Positions 10,488 to 26,111 of a DNA stretch of 64,000 nucleotides are shown here, in pieces. The translations under genes were made by a program, and so were the position numbers. How positions within the stretch are numbered: position 1 is the stretch's first letter; each line of letters starts with the position of its first letter. Where the stretch lies: the NCBI GenBank assembly GCA_933228675.1, contig OW121744.1:95589264-95653263 (forward strand), written 5' to 3'. The notes beneath the pieces were generated by a model. It was not told the origin of the DNA. It saw only the letters and a list, made by a program, of their open reading frames with translations, and ran no database searches. The stretch is from Stomorhina lunata. Lineage: Eukaryota; Arthropoda; Insecta; Diptera; Rhiniidae.

Positions 10488-11816
10488 TATACCCACCATC
10501 AAAAAGAATGGGGGTATATTGAGACTGTCATTCCGTTTGTAATTTCCTTAATATTTGCTCAAAAACCAAAAACGATATATATTCTGAATCCTTATGAAAT
10601 TCTAAGACGATTGAGCGATGTCCGTCTGTCTGTCTGTCTGTCGGTCTGTTGAAATCACGATAACGCCCAAACGAAAGGAGCTAGCTCACTGAAACTTAGC
10701 AAAAACATTCTTCATCTCTGAGAAAATTTTGATATTGAAATTGGGCAAAATCGATTAACATTTGACCATAGCTCCCGTATAACCTCGCCTAAGCTAATCG
10801 CTTATTTGCTAATAAATAACAAACTATAATAGCTATGATGATAAAATTTAATACATAGAAGTTCTGCACAAGCTGTAGGTAGCATATAAAATTTCATCAA
10901 AATCGGTTCACATTTAGTCATAGCTCCCATACAAAAAACTTACGGAAACATCCAAAATTTCACCTAAAATACACTTTAATGCAAATAAATCTAAAACTTT
11001 AATAGATACAATCACTAAATTTACCACGAGGAGGTCTTATATCAATGTCAACCAGTGTGCAAAATTTTGTCACAATCGGTCACCATTTGATCATAGCTCC
11101 CATATAAAACACTTACGGAAACACAAAAATACAAAAAGAAAAGGGGGTTTATGTCCGTCTTTCCGTCAGATAAAAGCGCGATAGCACCTTAACGAAAAGG
11201 GCTACAGCAACAAAATGTGAATGCCAGCCAGTGTGCAAAATTTTGTCAGAATCGGTCACCTTTTGACCATAGCTCCCATATAAAAAACTTATGGAAACCC
11301 AAAAATACATAAAGAAAAGGTTCTTTATGTCCGTCTGTCCGTCAGACAAAAGCACGATAGCGCCTTAACGAAAAGAGCAAGAGGGACAAAATTTCACAAA
11401 GGTATTTTGGATGACTTGAAAAAGATGTGTGTTGAAAATGGACAAAATCGGTTCCAAATTAGTTAGAGCTCCCATATAACCCGGCCCCGGGAAACACATT
11501 AATGCTGATAAATTGAATACAATTGAAATAGCTATGACGATTATATTTAAAGTATTGAAGTTTTATGCAATTTTTGATCAGTTTATCAAATTTTATATGA
11601 ATCAGTCCATATTTGACTTTAGCTTTCATATAAAAAACACTCACGGAAACCAAAAATTTTAGCAAAGGCCAGTTAAAAGTTATAAAATTTGAAACTATGA
11701 TAGCTGTGGCTACTAAATTTTGCAGGAATAAGCTCTATATATATACCAGCCAGTGTGTAAAATTTTGTAACAATCAGTCAACATTTGGTTATAATTCTTA
11801 TATTTATAACATCCCC
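10488..11816 (+). mobile_element. family A repeat, copy 1 (no 3' end)
   Basis: Begins TATACCCACCATCAAAAAG, followed by a short CTGT microsatellite near 10,619-10,645. The body contains diverged internal repeats (variants of CCAGCCAGTGTGCAAAATTTT and CATAGCTCCCATATAAAA, and TTTATGTCCGTCTGTCCGTC). It stops at AACATCCCC, where copy 2 begins. No protein-coding frame. Similar TATACCC...TTACTTG repeats are known to be abundant in flies; I do not give this one a published name. Confidence 0.75.
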
Positions 11817-11820
11817 TTTT

Positions 11821-13698
11821 TATACCCACCATCAAAAAGAATGGGGGGTATATTGAGATTGTCATTCCGTTTGTAATTTCCTTAATATTGGTTCAAAAAT
11901 CAAAAACGATATATATTCTGAATCCTTATGAAATTCTAAGACGATTGAGCTATGTCCGTCTGTCTGTCCGTCTGTCTGTCCGTCTGTCTGTCTGTCTGTC
12001 TGTCTGTCTGTTGAAATCACGATAACGTCTAAACGAAAAGAGCTAGCTAACTGAAACTTAGCAAAAACATTCTTTATCTATGAGAAAATTTTGGTATTGA
12101 AATGGGGCAAAATCGGTTAGCATTTGGCCATAGCTCCCGTATAACCTCGTCTAGGCTAATCGCTTATTTGCTAATAAATGACAAATTATGACAGTTATGA
12201 TGACAAAATTTGGTATCTAGAAGTTTTAGATAAGCACTAGGCAGCATATAAAATTTCATCGAAATCGGTTCACATTTAGCCATAGCTCCCATACAAAAAA
12301 CTTACGAAAACAGGCTAAATTTCACCCAAAATACACTTTAATGCCAATAAATCTAAAAGTATAACAGATATAACCACTAAATTTGGCACAAGAAAGTCTT
12401 ATATCAATGCCAGCCAGTGTGCAAAATTTTGTCACAATCGGTCACTATTTGACCTAGCTCCCATATAAAAAACTTACGAAAACACAAAAATTCAAAAAGA
12501 AAAGGGGATTTATGTCCGCCTGTCCGTCAGATAAAATCGTGATAGCTCCTTAACTACAAGAGCTAGTAAGACTAAATTAAGCACAAAGAAGTCTTATGTC
12601 AATGCCAGCCAGTGTGCAAAATTTCGTCACAATCGGTCACCATTTGACCATAGCTCCCATATAAAAAACTTATGGAAACACAAAAATACATAAAGAAAAG
12701 GTTGTTTATGTCCGTCTGTCCGTCAGATAAAAGCACGATAGCGCCTTAACGAAAAGAGCTTGAGGGACAAAATTTTACAAAAGTATTTTGGATATCTTGA
12801 AAAAGATGTGTGTTGAAAATGGACAAAATCGGTTCAAATTTAGTTAGAGCTCCCATATAACCCCGCCCCGGGAAACACATTAATGCTGATAAATTGAATA
12901 CAATTGTAATAGCTATGACGATTAAATTTAAAATAGGGAAGTTTTATGCAATTTTTGATCAGTTTATCAAATTTTATAGGAATCAGTCCATATTTGACTT
13001 TAGCTTTCTTGTGAAAAACACTCACGGAAACCAAAAATTTTAGCAAAGGCCAGTTAAAAGCTATTAAATTAGAAACTATGATAGCTATGGTCACTAAATT
13101 TTGCAAGAATAAGCTCTCTATATATACCAGACAGTGCGTAAAATTTTGTTATAATCGGTCAACATTTGGCTATAATTCTTATATATATAACATCCCCTTT
13201 TTTATATCTACAATCAAAAAGATTTGGAGGTACATTCATTATATTAAGATTGCACCTACGAAATTATGTAGGCATCAATCAATGTTCAGTCCAGACTTTA
13301 TATATGATGAATGCATTAGGAACTCATAACGAAATATATGGACCTGTCGTATTACTATTAACGTGTTTAGCCTAACTACATATTAATCACAACGAAAAGT
13401 ATTTAACAACTTATTAATGTAAAACTATACCTGGTTATGAGACCGAATTTTGATCAAAGTAAATACTGGGGAAACCACTAAAATATTTTTGAATGTTGAA
13501 CTATAAAGCTACGGAAACCTAATTTAGTCCAAAGGTTTTACCAACAATACCAAATAGCTTAGCGATTTTTCCAGTTTTGGTGCAGATTTTGAATTAGCTG
13601 CACCCTTGTAGATATATGAGATATGTTTCTAAATTTAACACAACTTGATGGTGGGTATATAAGATTCGGCACAGCCGAATATAACACTCTTACTTGTT
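11821..13698 (+). mobile_element. family A repeat, copy 2 (complete, with 3' end)
   Basis: Starts 1,333 bp after copy 1 with the same head and matches it throughout. It then continues past AACATCCCC into a 495-bp tail module that starts at 13,204 and ends in GATGGTGGGTATATAAGATT, the hairpin ATTCGGC-ACA-GCCGAAT, and CTCTTACTTGTT. The start of the tail module (ATCAAAAAGATTTGGAGG) is itself a diverged copy of the head. Confidence 0.8.
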
Positions 13699-13908
13699 AT
13701 ATCTGCAATCAAAAAGATTTGGAGGTACATTCATTATATTAAGATTGCATCTATGAAATTAGATAGGCATCAATCAATGTTCAGCCCAGACTTTATATAT
13801 GATGAATGCATTTGGATCTCCAAACGAAATATATGGACCTGCCGTATTACTATTCACGTGTTTAGCCTTACTAAATATTAAGCACAACGAAAAGTATTTA
13901 ACAACTTA

Positions 13909-16834
<2,926 letters not shown>

Positions 16835-17184
16835 TATATATATATATATATAAATACATACAATTATTGCTCGTTTAAGAATATAACATAAGATAAGATT
16901 AATGTAAAACTATACCCGGTTATGAGACCGAATTTTGATCAAAGTAAATACTGGGGAAACCACTAAAATATTTTTAAATGTTGAACTATAAAGCTACGGC
17001 AACCGAATTTAGTCCAAAGGTTTTACCAACAATACCAATTAGCTTAGCGATTTTTTCAGTTTTGGTCCAGATTTTCAATTAGCTGCACCCTTGTAGATAT
17101 ATGAGATATGTTTCTAAATTTAACACAACTTGATGGTGCGTATATAATATTCGGCACAGCCGAATATAACACTCTTGCTTGTTT

Positions 17185-17566
17185 ATTATAATCTTGTTTT
17201 CACTCTAAATTTTTCATGCCCACTGTGCACGTAGCACATGTCATTAAGCTTATGTATGTCTTAAATAAGTAAAAAGCAAAACAAGCCGCCTTTAAATTAT
17301 GTATCTGCTAACGATGACGAGCTTGTTGAAATAATCATGTCTTTTCGGGAAACCTTGTTTATTTATATCATCACTTCAGATAAATGTCACAGAAAATACA
17401 GTCATAGTATTTTTCTTATTCAAATTAACGATATATTAAGAAGTAAACCTTAAAATAGCAGATAATTCAAAACTATAAATAATGAAATTTTAATAAACTG
17501 CTAAAACTCTATGATCAAAAGATTTTGACATTATGTCAACTTAACGAATTCTACAAAATTAAGTAT
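17185..17566. other. non-coding DNA
   Basis: About 380 bp with no gene, repeat or motif that I recognise. Confidence 0.5.
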
Positions 17567-17964
17567 GAAACACAATTGGAACGAACGACCAATTTTTCGG
17601 AACGAATATTCGTCGTTAGAAATAGAAGATATGGGTTTATATGAAAGTGCTCACAATAGATGCGTACGACGAAATTCGTCGTGCGTATCGAATAGTGCGA
17701 TAGGTTTATTTCTATTTCATACGCAGACGAAAGACGACTAAGCTGGCTTAGAGGGGCTGTATTTCTATTTCTGTTGTAAAGTATGAGAAATTATATATTT
17801 GTATATATATATAAATTATATTTGTGCTAATGAAAAATAAACAAAAATGGCGTCAGCAACGTTTATTCGTCCCAAATGTGTTCAATGGACGAATATACAA
17901 GACGAATTTTTAAACCGAATTCGTCGTGCTGGACGAAATTAGTCATTCGTCCCAATTGTGTTTC
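17567..17964. mobile_element. 398-bp MITE with GAAACACAATTGG ends
   Basis: The left end GAAACACAATTGGAACGAA is matched by the complement of CGTCCCAATTGTGTTTC on the right. Subterminal regions repeat ACGAATTCGTCGT-like words in both orientations. TA lies near both ends, compatible with a Tc1/mariner-type duplication, though the first base outside differs. No coding frame. Confidence 0.75.
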
Positions 17965-18480
17965 TACCTTTATATAAGTTCCTCAAAATTCTATAAACTC
18001 TTGCTAATTCTATAAACTCTAAAGAATCTTGCTACAAATTTTCATTCTACTAGAATAAATTTAAGCTTCACATAATCCTTAACTTTAAATTATGCATTAG
18101 CAAAATACAGCCTTTAACCTTCTAATTGTCACCTAATTCTAATATAGCCTATTGATGTTAGAAATCCATATTAAATTTATGTTTAAGTTTGACAAAATGA
18201 ATAGTGAGATTCCTGCTACTTTCGAATACAAAGAACATATTTAGCCTACGATTAGTTTAACCATGTGAAAATTAATTTTCTATAAGTTAGCAGATATGTA
18301 TGTATGCATGTGTTAGTGTAGAATGAGTATAATTTTAGGAAAATTAATTTCAACGCCTTTACACTGTTTATTTTACACACTCAAACAACAGTGATTACCC
18401 AGCAAGCAATTTAATTAATGTTAAGCTAACTAAAAGTAAATCTGGATGAATTTTAACGTGAGGTTCGTTAAGGTCGGAAA
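17965..18480. other. AT-rich non-coding DNA
   Basis: Short CTATAAACTCT repeats near 17,990-18,020; otherwise nothing recognised. Confidence 0.5.
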
Positions 18481-19680
18481 AAAGCTACAGCAGCATTTAC
18501 TCTTGTAAGAGGGCAAGAGGAAAACAATGGGGCCTAAAACCTCGTGTTGTTTATTGGTTGTATAGAGCAGTAGTAAGACCGATAAGACGATATGGCGTTG
18601 TCGTCTGGTGGAAATCTCTTCAAAATTCCAAGAACTGTGAAGTACTTAATAGGGTTCAACGAATGGCTAGCTTGTGTATCAAGGGTGCGCTCCGTATCAC
18701 CCCATCTGATGCACTAAATGTAAACCTGCATAGCTTTGGTCATATCGCAATACCTAACGCGATTCCTGGCATACCGGGGATCACTGATTACATTTTGACC
18801 TAACCATTATTCGATAAGAAGTACCATATCCTCATATCAAATAAAGATGCATAGAACGGCACAACTCTTGTAGACTTCTACACTGCCTGCTCAAAACTTA
18901 AGAATCAAATGGGTTTAGGGGTCAACTCCAAAGCTGTAGGCCTAAATATATCATGAAGACCACCTGATCACTATATCATTTTTCAGACTGAAATTCTAGC
19001 CATTAGGGAAGTAACAGAATGACTGGGGTATAATGTTATCTCAACAGTGGGTATTAATGTGTATATTCTCTGACAGCCAAGCTGTCATTAAATCTCTGGA
19101 CTGTGTCTTCTTGAATTCAATATCAGCCCTGAGTTGCAGCAAACCTCTTAACAAGATGGCCCAGCAGTTCCACAGGAATATTACAGAGAATTGCAGAATA
19201 GACAAGCTTGCAAGACTAGGGACTATCTTACTGACTACAGCCGATCTGGAGACCGTGGACATGCCTCTAGCCACTTGCAAGCTCCTACTGCGAGAGAGAT
19301 CTAACTTTTTAGCAAATGATAGGTGGGCGTCTGTCAATGGCTGCATTCCCTCGAAACAGATGTGGCCCAGATTGCTGTCATTATCAAGACCTGATGTCTC
19401 ATTGCTTGTGTCCGTTATAACCGGAAACTGTTTGATTGGAAGACATGCAATTAGGCTGAAGGTAACCACTAATGACCTTTGCAGAGGTTGTGGAGACGTG
19501 GAGGAGACTGAATCGATAAAACATATTTTATGCAATTGCGCTGCCCTAGCGAACAGTAGGGGATCAATTTTGGGTTCAGCTTTCTTTAGCGACCAAGATG
19601 ATTTGGCTGGTATTGATATTTGCCGACTTAAGAGCTTTTTAAAGGAGTAGTTCGCACGGTGTTTAGAAGTAACTAGGGCC
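18481..19680 (+). pseudogene. 5'-truncated non-LTR retrotransposon: RT end, RNase H, zinc knuckle
   Basis: Remnant of the ORF2 polyprotein of an I/LOA/R1-like LINE. From about 18,500 the frame reads CKRARGKQWGLKPRVVYWLY and then RAVVRPIRRYGVVVWW, the conserved block between the reverse transcriptase thumb and RNase H. A frame change follows. RNase H pieces are then seen as FQTEILAI (near 18,985, acidic residue), IFSDSQAVIKSL (19,063-19,098, with the catalytic Asp) and IDKLARLGT (near 19,198). The longest intact piece, 19,033-19,650, ends with a Cys-His knuckle C-x2-C-x10-H-x2-C-x-C. Frameshifts and a stop at the end of REVTE make it non-functional. The clade call rests on having both RNase H and a C-terminal knuckle. 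Confidence 0.85.
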
Positions 19681-19834
19681 TTGGTGGTCATGCGGTACGC
19701 ATCATATACTCTGGACTATTTGTTACTTGTGCAGCATATGGTTCATTGGTGTGACGCCGTCGGGATAAGAATGTGTATCAGTGTGCCGTACTGTCTCTAC
19801 TGAGGCATTGCAGGTGTTGCTAGGAGTCTTTTCG
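19681..19834. other. spacer between LINE remnant and mucin-like array
   Basis: Short transition, possibly the LINE 3' untranslated end. No poly-A tail visible. Confidence 0.4.
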
Positions 19835-21122
19835 CTAGTGGTGCCACCTAATCCAGTCGTTACTGCTCTACTTAAAGTTGTTGATCTGGGCTAGAAGTGC
19901 CACCAGATCCAGTTGTTACTGCATCACTTGGTATCGTTTGTTGATCTGAGCTAGTAGTGCCAGAAGATCCAGTTTTTTGCTGCTTCAGTTGGTGTCGTTT
20001 GTTGATCTGAGCTAGTATTGCCACCACATACAGTCGTTACTGCTTCACTTGGAGTTGTTTGTTGATGTGAGCTAGTAATACCACCAGATCCAGTTGTTAC
20101 AGCTCCACTTGGTGTCGTTTATTGATCTAAACTAGTAGTTCTACCAGATACAGTCATTACAGCTCCGCTTGAAGTACTTTGTTGAACTGAGATAATAGTG
20201 GCACTAGATCCAGTTGTTACTGCTCCACTTGATGTCGTTTGGTGATCTGAGTTAGTAGTACCACCTGATTCAGTTGTTACTGCTCCGCTTAGAGTTGTTT
20301 GTTGATCTTAGCTAGTAGTACCATCAGATCCTGTTGTTACTGCTCCGCTTGGTCTCGTTTGTTGATCTGAGGTAGTAGTGCCACCAGATACAGTCGTTAC
20401 TGCTCCGATGGGAGTTGTTTGTTGATCTGAGCTAGAAATGCCGCCATTTACAGTCGTAACTACTCCGCTTGGACTTGTTTGTTGATCTGAGCTAGTAGAC
20501 CCACCAGATCCAGTTGTTACTGCTCCGCTTGGTATCGTTTTTTGATCTGAGCTAGTAGTACCACCAGACACAGTAGTTACTGCTTCGCTTGGACTTGTTT
20601 GTTGATCTGGGCTTGTAGTGTCATCAGATCCAGTTGTAACTGCTCCACTTGAAGTCGTTTGTTGATCTGAGTTAGAAGTGCCACCAGATCCAGTTGTTAC
20701 TGCTCCGCTTAGAGTTGTTTGTTGATCTTAGCTAGTAGTACCATCAGATCCTGTTGTTACTGCTCCGCTTGGTCTCGTTTGTTGATCTGAGATAGTAGTG
20801 CCACCAGATACAGTCGTTACTGCTCCGATGGGAGTTGTTTGTTGATCTGAGCTAGAAATGCCGCCATTTACAGTCGTAACTACTCCGCTTGGACTTGTTT
20901 GTTGATCTGAGCTAGTAGACCCACCAGATCCAGTTGCTACTGCTCCGCTTGGTATCGTTTTTTGATCTGAGCTAGTAGTGCCATTAGACACAGTAGTTAC
21001 TGCTTCGCTTGGACTTGTTTGTTGATCTGGGCTTGTAGTGCCATCAGATACAGTCGATACAGCTCCGCTTGGTGTCGTTTGTTGATCTGAGCTAGTAGTG
21101 CTACCAGATCTAGTTGTTACTG
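19835..21122 (-). pseudogene. 60-bp tandem repeat, decayed mucin-like coding array
   Basis: About 21 units of exactly 60 bp. Read on the minus strand each encodes a 20-residue Ser/Thr/Gly-rich motif such as TPSGAVTTGSGGTTSSDQQT, as in secreted or surface mucin-like proteins. Two 87-codon open stretches survive (20,308-20,571 and 20,728-20,991), separated by stops; elsewhere units carry frameshifts and further stops. A higher-order repeat is obvious: 20,281-20,700 and 20,701 onward are almost identical, 420 bp (seven units) apart, and both carry the same AGC-TAA-GAT nonsense change in place of the usual AGC-TCA-GAT. No signal peptide or anchor exon is visible at either end. It could be one repetitive exon of a dead gene, or a minisatellite that is open by chance in one frame; codon-periodic length and Ser/Thr bias favour the first. 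Confidence 0.65.
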
Positions 21123-21129
21123 CTGGCTC

Positions 21130-21780
21130 CCTTAATAAATTTCTGAATAAGCGTACGTTGATTGCGATTGCGGGGCCGATTGTGATGACTGGAAGCAGGT
21201 GTTGTATGAATGCCCTTATTACTCGGACATTAGGGTCCTAGAAGGTTGGAGGTAGATAGGGCTCAGGATGGTTATGACGTGAGTGGGAAGTTGAGAAGTG
21301 TGACTGAGTATGTATAACTAGTGTTTAATCGGAGAAGATTAGGTTCAATAAGTTCTAGGAAGTATGGGCTTACAAGGGATCTGCCTCCGTTATCCAGATG
21401 TTTTTGGAAGGTTGTCAGGTTTCCTGGGGCTGAGTTGCTTTCCGGGGAGCCTGTATATTGCCAAATTGTGTACTAGCTGAATTAAGTGGTCATTGATTGT
21501 TTGAGTATGTGTGTGTAGGATACCAGCCCCTAGCCTTTGTTGAAGCGACGCTGGTAGTGGCTCATCCACGAAGTCCGAACAGAGACTTTCTGGTACCACG
21601 GAAATCAGGAGCCCCTGGAACTTCAATTTTAGCCTGACTGTTGGTGTGACCCATATGGGAGCTGTGATTTTTACACAATATCTCGGAAAGAACATAAGTT
21701 CGATGTGGAGTTACATTTCAAACGGGTGCCGTACCCATAGACCACAAGGAGTTTAAGATAGTCTCCGCCCTAAAGGGGAA
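21130..21780 (+). pseudogene. second LINE remnant (C-terminal zinc knuckle and 3' region)
   Basis: Around 21,155-21,230 the plus strand reads CDCGADCDDWKQVLYECPYY then SDIR. This has the spacing of the C-terminal CCHC region of R1/I/Jockey-like LINEs (usual form C-x2-C...H...C-P-x-Y...R), here with the His missing. Downstream sequence is GC-richer than its surroundings and lacks open frames, consistent with a LINE tail or 3' UTR. It may belong to the same element as the remnant at 18.5-19.7 kb, split by the mucin-like array, but I cannot align across the gap. Confidence 0.5.
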
Positions 21781-22244
21781 ACCCATTGACCATTATCAAC
21801 TGTCAAAGTTCAGAATTACCTTTTTGCAAGACTTTAAGATTAGCTCACACTTAGTTCTTAAATAGCTAAATATAAATGGCTTACTCGTAAACGACTTCCA
21901 AATTGCTTGTTGGGTTTCATCAATTCATTATAATTGTATGTTGTAACGATACGTTTTATTATTTAAGATTTTCTTGTAGTCATAAGTATAAGTAATTCAA
22001 TTGAATTTCTAATTTAGAGTAAGTAGCTGCATACTAAATTAAAGTTGGTGTCTGCCAAGTGGGATAGACAAAAATAAGGAATCTATTTTTTTTTTAGGAA
22101 TAAATATTGCAAAACCTCATATTTGTATGACTAAAGGAAATTCTTAGTATAAATGTACTTTTTAATGTGCCTATAAATTTAATTTAACATATTTTTATTC
22201 AATTCATAAACTCAAAGAAAAGTGTAAGTAATTAATGGAAAAAT
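21781..22244. other. AT-rich non-coding DNA
   Basis: Nothing recognised; leads directly into the S1 array. Confidence 0.5.
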
Positions 22245-25015
22245 GTCTTGAAATTTTTCTATAGAAAATTATTTCTATTGAAAATTTTTCTATAGAAAAA
22301 TATTTATTTTAAAAATTTTTCTATAGAAAAATATTTCCATCGAAAATTTTTCTATAGAAAAATATTTCCATCGAAAATTTTTCTATAGAAAAATATTTGC
22401 ATCAAAAATTTTTCTATAGAAAAATATTTCCATCGAAAATTTTTCTATAAAAAAATATTTCCATCGAAAATTTTTCTATAGAAAAATATTTCCATCGAAA
22501 ATTTTTCTATAGAAAAATTTTTCAATCGAAAATTTTTCCATAGAAAAATTTTTCGATTGAAAAATTTTTCTATAAAAAAATTTTTCAATCGAAAATTTTT
22601 CTATAGAAAAATATTACTAACGAATAGTTTTCCATACATAAATATTTCTATAGAAAATTTTTCTATAGAAAAATATATCTAAATACATATAAATTTCTAA
22701 CGAAATTTTTTATTTAGAAAAATATTTCTATTGAAAAATATTTCTATCGAATATTTTTCTATTGAAAAATATTTCTATCGAATATTTTTCTATTGAAAAA
22801 TAGTTCTATCGAATATTTTTCTATTGAAAAATATTTCTATCAAATATTTTTCTATAGAAAAATATCTCTATCGAATATCTAACTATAGAAAAATATTTCT
22901 GTCGAAATTTTTTTATAGAAAATTATTTCTATTGAAAATTTTTTTATAGAAAAATATTTCTTTTAAAAATTTGTTTACCGAAATATATTTCATTTGAAAA
23001 TTTTTCTTTAGCAAAATATTTCTTTTGAAAATTTTTGTATAGAAAAATATTTATTTTGGAAATTTTTCCTTGGAAAAAATATTTCTTTTGAACATTTTTC
23101 TTTAGCAAAATATTTCATTTGAAAATTTTTCTATTAAAAATTTTTCTGTAGAAAAGTATTTCTTTTGAAATTTTTTTCTATAGAAAAATATTTCTTTGAA
23201 AAATTTTCAATAGAAAAATATTTCTTTAGAAAATTTTTCTATATACAAATATTCATTTGAAAATTTTTTTATAGAAAAACATTGCTTTAGAAAATATTTC
23301 TTTAGAAAATATTTCTTTGAATATTTTTATATAGAAAAATTTTTCAATCGAAAATTTTTCTATAGAAAAATTTTTCAATCGAAAATTTTTCTATAGAAAA
23401 ATTTTTCAATCGAAAATTTTTCTATAGAAATATTTTTCAATCGAAAATTTTCCTAACGAAAAATTTTTCAATCGGAAATTTTCCTATAGAAAAATTGTTC
23501 AATCGAAAATTTTCCTATAGAAAAATTTTTCAATCGAAATAGAAAAATATTTTTATCGAAAAGTTTTCCATAGAAAAATATTTCTTTTTAAAATTATTCT
23601 ATAGAAAAATATTTCTTTGGAAATTTTTTCTATAAAAAATATTTCTTTTGAAAATTTTTCAAAAGAAACATATTTCTTTTGAAAATTTTTCTACAGAAAA
23701 ATTTTTCTATAGAAAATTTTTTCAATCGAAAATTTTTCAATCGAAAATTTTTTCTATAGAAAAATTTTTCAATCGAAAATTTTTCTATGGAAAAATTTTT
23801 CAATCGAAAATTTTTCTATAGAAAAATTTTTCAATCGAAAATTTTTCTATAGAATAATTTTTCAATCGAAAATTTTTCTATAGAAAATTTTTCAATCGAA
23901 AATTTTTCTATAGAAAAATTTTTCAATCGAAAATTTTTCTATAGAAAAATTTTTCAATCGAAAATTTTTCTATAGAAAATTTTTTCAATCGAAAATTTTT
24001 CTATAGAAAAATTTTTCAATCGAAAATTTTTCGATAGAAAAATTTTTCTATCGAAAATTTTGCGATAAAAATGTTTTCTATAAAAAAAAGGTTTCAATCG
24101 AAAATTTTTCTGTTGAAACATTTTTAAATAAAAAATTTTTCTATAAAAAAATTTTTCAATCGAAAATTTTTCTATTGAAACATTTTTCAATCGAAAATTT
24201 TTCTATAGAAAAATTTTTCAATTGAAAATTCTTTTATAAAAAAATTTTTATATAGAAAAATGAAAATTTTTTTATAGAAAAATATTTCTATTAAGAATTT
24301 TTCTATTAAAAAATATTTCTATTGAAAACTATTTCTTTTTTCTGAAGAAAAGTATTTCTTTTGAAAATTTTTGTATAGAAAAATATTTCTATCGAAAATT
24401 TTTCTATAGAAAAATATTTCTATCGAAAAATTTTCTATAGAAAAATATTTCTTTTGAAAATTTTTCTATAGAAAAATATTTCTATTAAGAATTTTTCTAT
24501 TAAAAAATATTTCTATTGAAAAATATTTCTATTTTCTGAAGAAAAGTATTTCTTTTGAAAATTTTTGTATAGAAAAATATTTCTCTTGAAAATTTTTCTA
24601 AAGAAAAATGTTTCTATAAAAAAATAACAAATATTATTCAAAAAGGAGAGTATTCGCATTTGATCCCAAATCCCAAATTTCCGGGTCGAGGAATTTTGGT
24701 TTCTCCACAAACATTTTTTTTTTTGGCTTTTTATCAATAAATTGGTCTGTTACATTAATAAAAAAATGTAACAGATTTGGGATCAAATGAGAATACTTTT
24801 CTTTTTGAAAAATATTTCTTTTAAAAATTTTCGTTAGAAATATTTCTAACGAAAAATTTTCTATAGAAAAATTTTCGTTAGAAATATTTTTTATAGAAAA
24901 ATCTTAAAAATATTTCTTTTGAATATTTTTCTTTAGAAAAATATTTCTTTGAAAATCTTTGTATAGAAAAATATTACTTTTGAAAATTTTTCTATATAAA
25001 ATATCTACGAAAATT
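22245..25015. repeat. minisatellite array S1 (31-bp unit, CTATAG core)
   Basis: About 80 units. Core TTTTTCTATAGAAAAA (self-complementary) plus a 15-base variable half. Spacing between successive CTATAG motifs is 31 bp (22,321, 22,352, 22,383; 23,847, 23,878). The variable half changes in blocks: TATTTCCATCGAAAA (22,320-22,500), CTATCGAATA types (22,735-22,870), CTTTTGAAAA types (22,980-23,330, 24,340-24,600) and TTTTTCAATCGAAAA (23,335-24,240). Element C interrupts it at 24,637-24,809. Short open frames here are low-complexity translations of the repeat. Confidence 0.95.
24637..24809. mobile_element. element C: 173-bp inverted-repeat element inside S1
   Basis: Ends are inverted repeats: TTCAAAAAGGAGAGTATTCG and CATTTGATCCCAAAT on the left; ATTTGGGATCAAATG, GAATACTTTTC and TTTTTGAA on the right. 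An inner palindrome TGTTACATT...AATGTAACA lies near the right end. Flanks AAATATTA and AAATATTT match at seven of eight bases, possibly a target duplication. Related copies lie at 55,063-55,260, 54,180-54,240 and 5,758-5,870. Confidence 0.75.
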
Positions 25016-26107
25016 TCAAAAGGTCCTTGGCTCCTGGGAGCATAGGCTTAAATATTACCAACATTTTTCTTCGACCCTATCCAACACCTCTCAAATCTAT
25101 TTCTGTGTAGGCAGTGTTGCAAAAAACTGTTCATATCTATATTCAATATTAACAATCACGGATATGTATCTAATGTAATGTAAAAATAGAAATAAAACCT
25201 CACCAGCCCAAGAGACTGGAAACGTTGTTTTTCGCCTTTTTTCCATCCATTTCCATTATGGATTCATTAATAATTTCCATTTCTTTGAGTCTATGACAAG
25301 TAACATGTTTATGACAAATATTATCAATGAGTATCTTCTTTTAAAATGTGTCTTGGTAAGAAAATGACATTAAATAATCTGAAAATGATGGGTTAATTGG
25401 GAATTAATGGATGTTGCTAAAATTTTGAAATAGAAACTTTTCAATATGAAAAGTTGGTTAATTAGTTTCGGGAAGAAAATGTTTAATGAGTTTTGTTTGA
25501 ATTTAAAGATTTTCAAAATTTCAAAATTTTTATATTTTAAAAATGAAACTGTCATTAAATTTGTATGGTATTAAAATGTTTTTAGATTTGTCTTTTTATA
25601 TGTTTTAGTAAATATTTAGTAAATATTTTCTTGATCATAAAAAATTTAACTGAAAACTAATTCCTCTTAATAGCCCTTTCAAAATAAAAAATACCAAAAT
25701 TTACGATAACCCAAACTCCCTTTGAAGTTGATTTTATTTATTTGTCTGTGCAGTTCTTTCATTCAATATTTTTTTATTAGATTCCATAAAATTTTTATAA
25801 AATATTAATGTCTACCCAAGCTCCCCTGGTGGTTAAATATTTAAAGTTTTTGACAAAAAACCTAACGATTGCTACGAAAAAAAATCCAGAAAAACAATCC
25901 CCGAAACATCTAAAACAACAGCAATAATAAAAAACATATGAACAAGAATTCCTCATCCTAAAAATGTCTTATTATGACAAAACGATCGCAATTTTAGCAA
26001 TAAATGCAGTCGGAACAAAACACCAGCAAAAAAAACACTGGCCACAGATCCAAAAAAAAGGGTATCAAAGTATGAAGACAAGTCGGCAATATTTTTATTG
26101 TTCTTGT
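25016..26107. other. AT-rich non-coding DNA upstream of the retroelement
   Basis: No domain-bearing frame. 25,964-26,111 is open on the plus strand and, with the retroelement removed, would be in frame with the small ORF at 33,694. I regard it as possible 5' untranslated sequence of that ORF. Confidence 0.45.
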
Positions 26108-26111
26108 CGAG

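Noticed and set aside
19041..19691. Minus-strand 216-codon frame
   Set aside because: Shadow of the LINE RNase H frame, which carries clear motifs on the plus strand.
21390..21695. Minus-strand 101-codon frame
   Set aside because: Overlaps LINE-like sequence on the plus strand and has no recognisable domain.
22245..25015. Curved-DNA function from phased A tracts at 31 bp
   Set aside because: A and T tracts alternate about every 15-16 bp, so many bends would cancel. Without a calculation I do not claim curvature.
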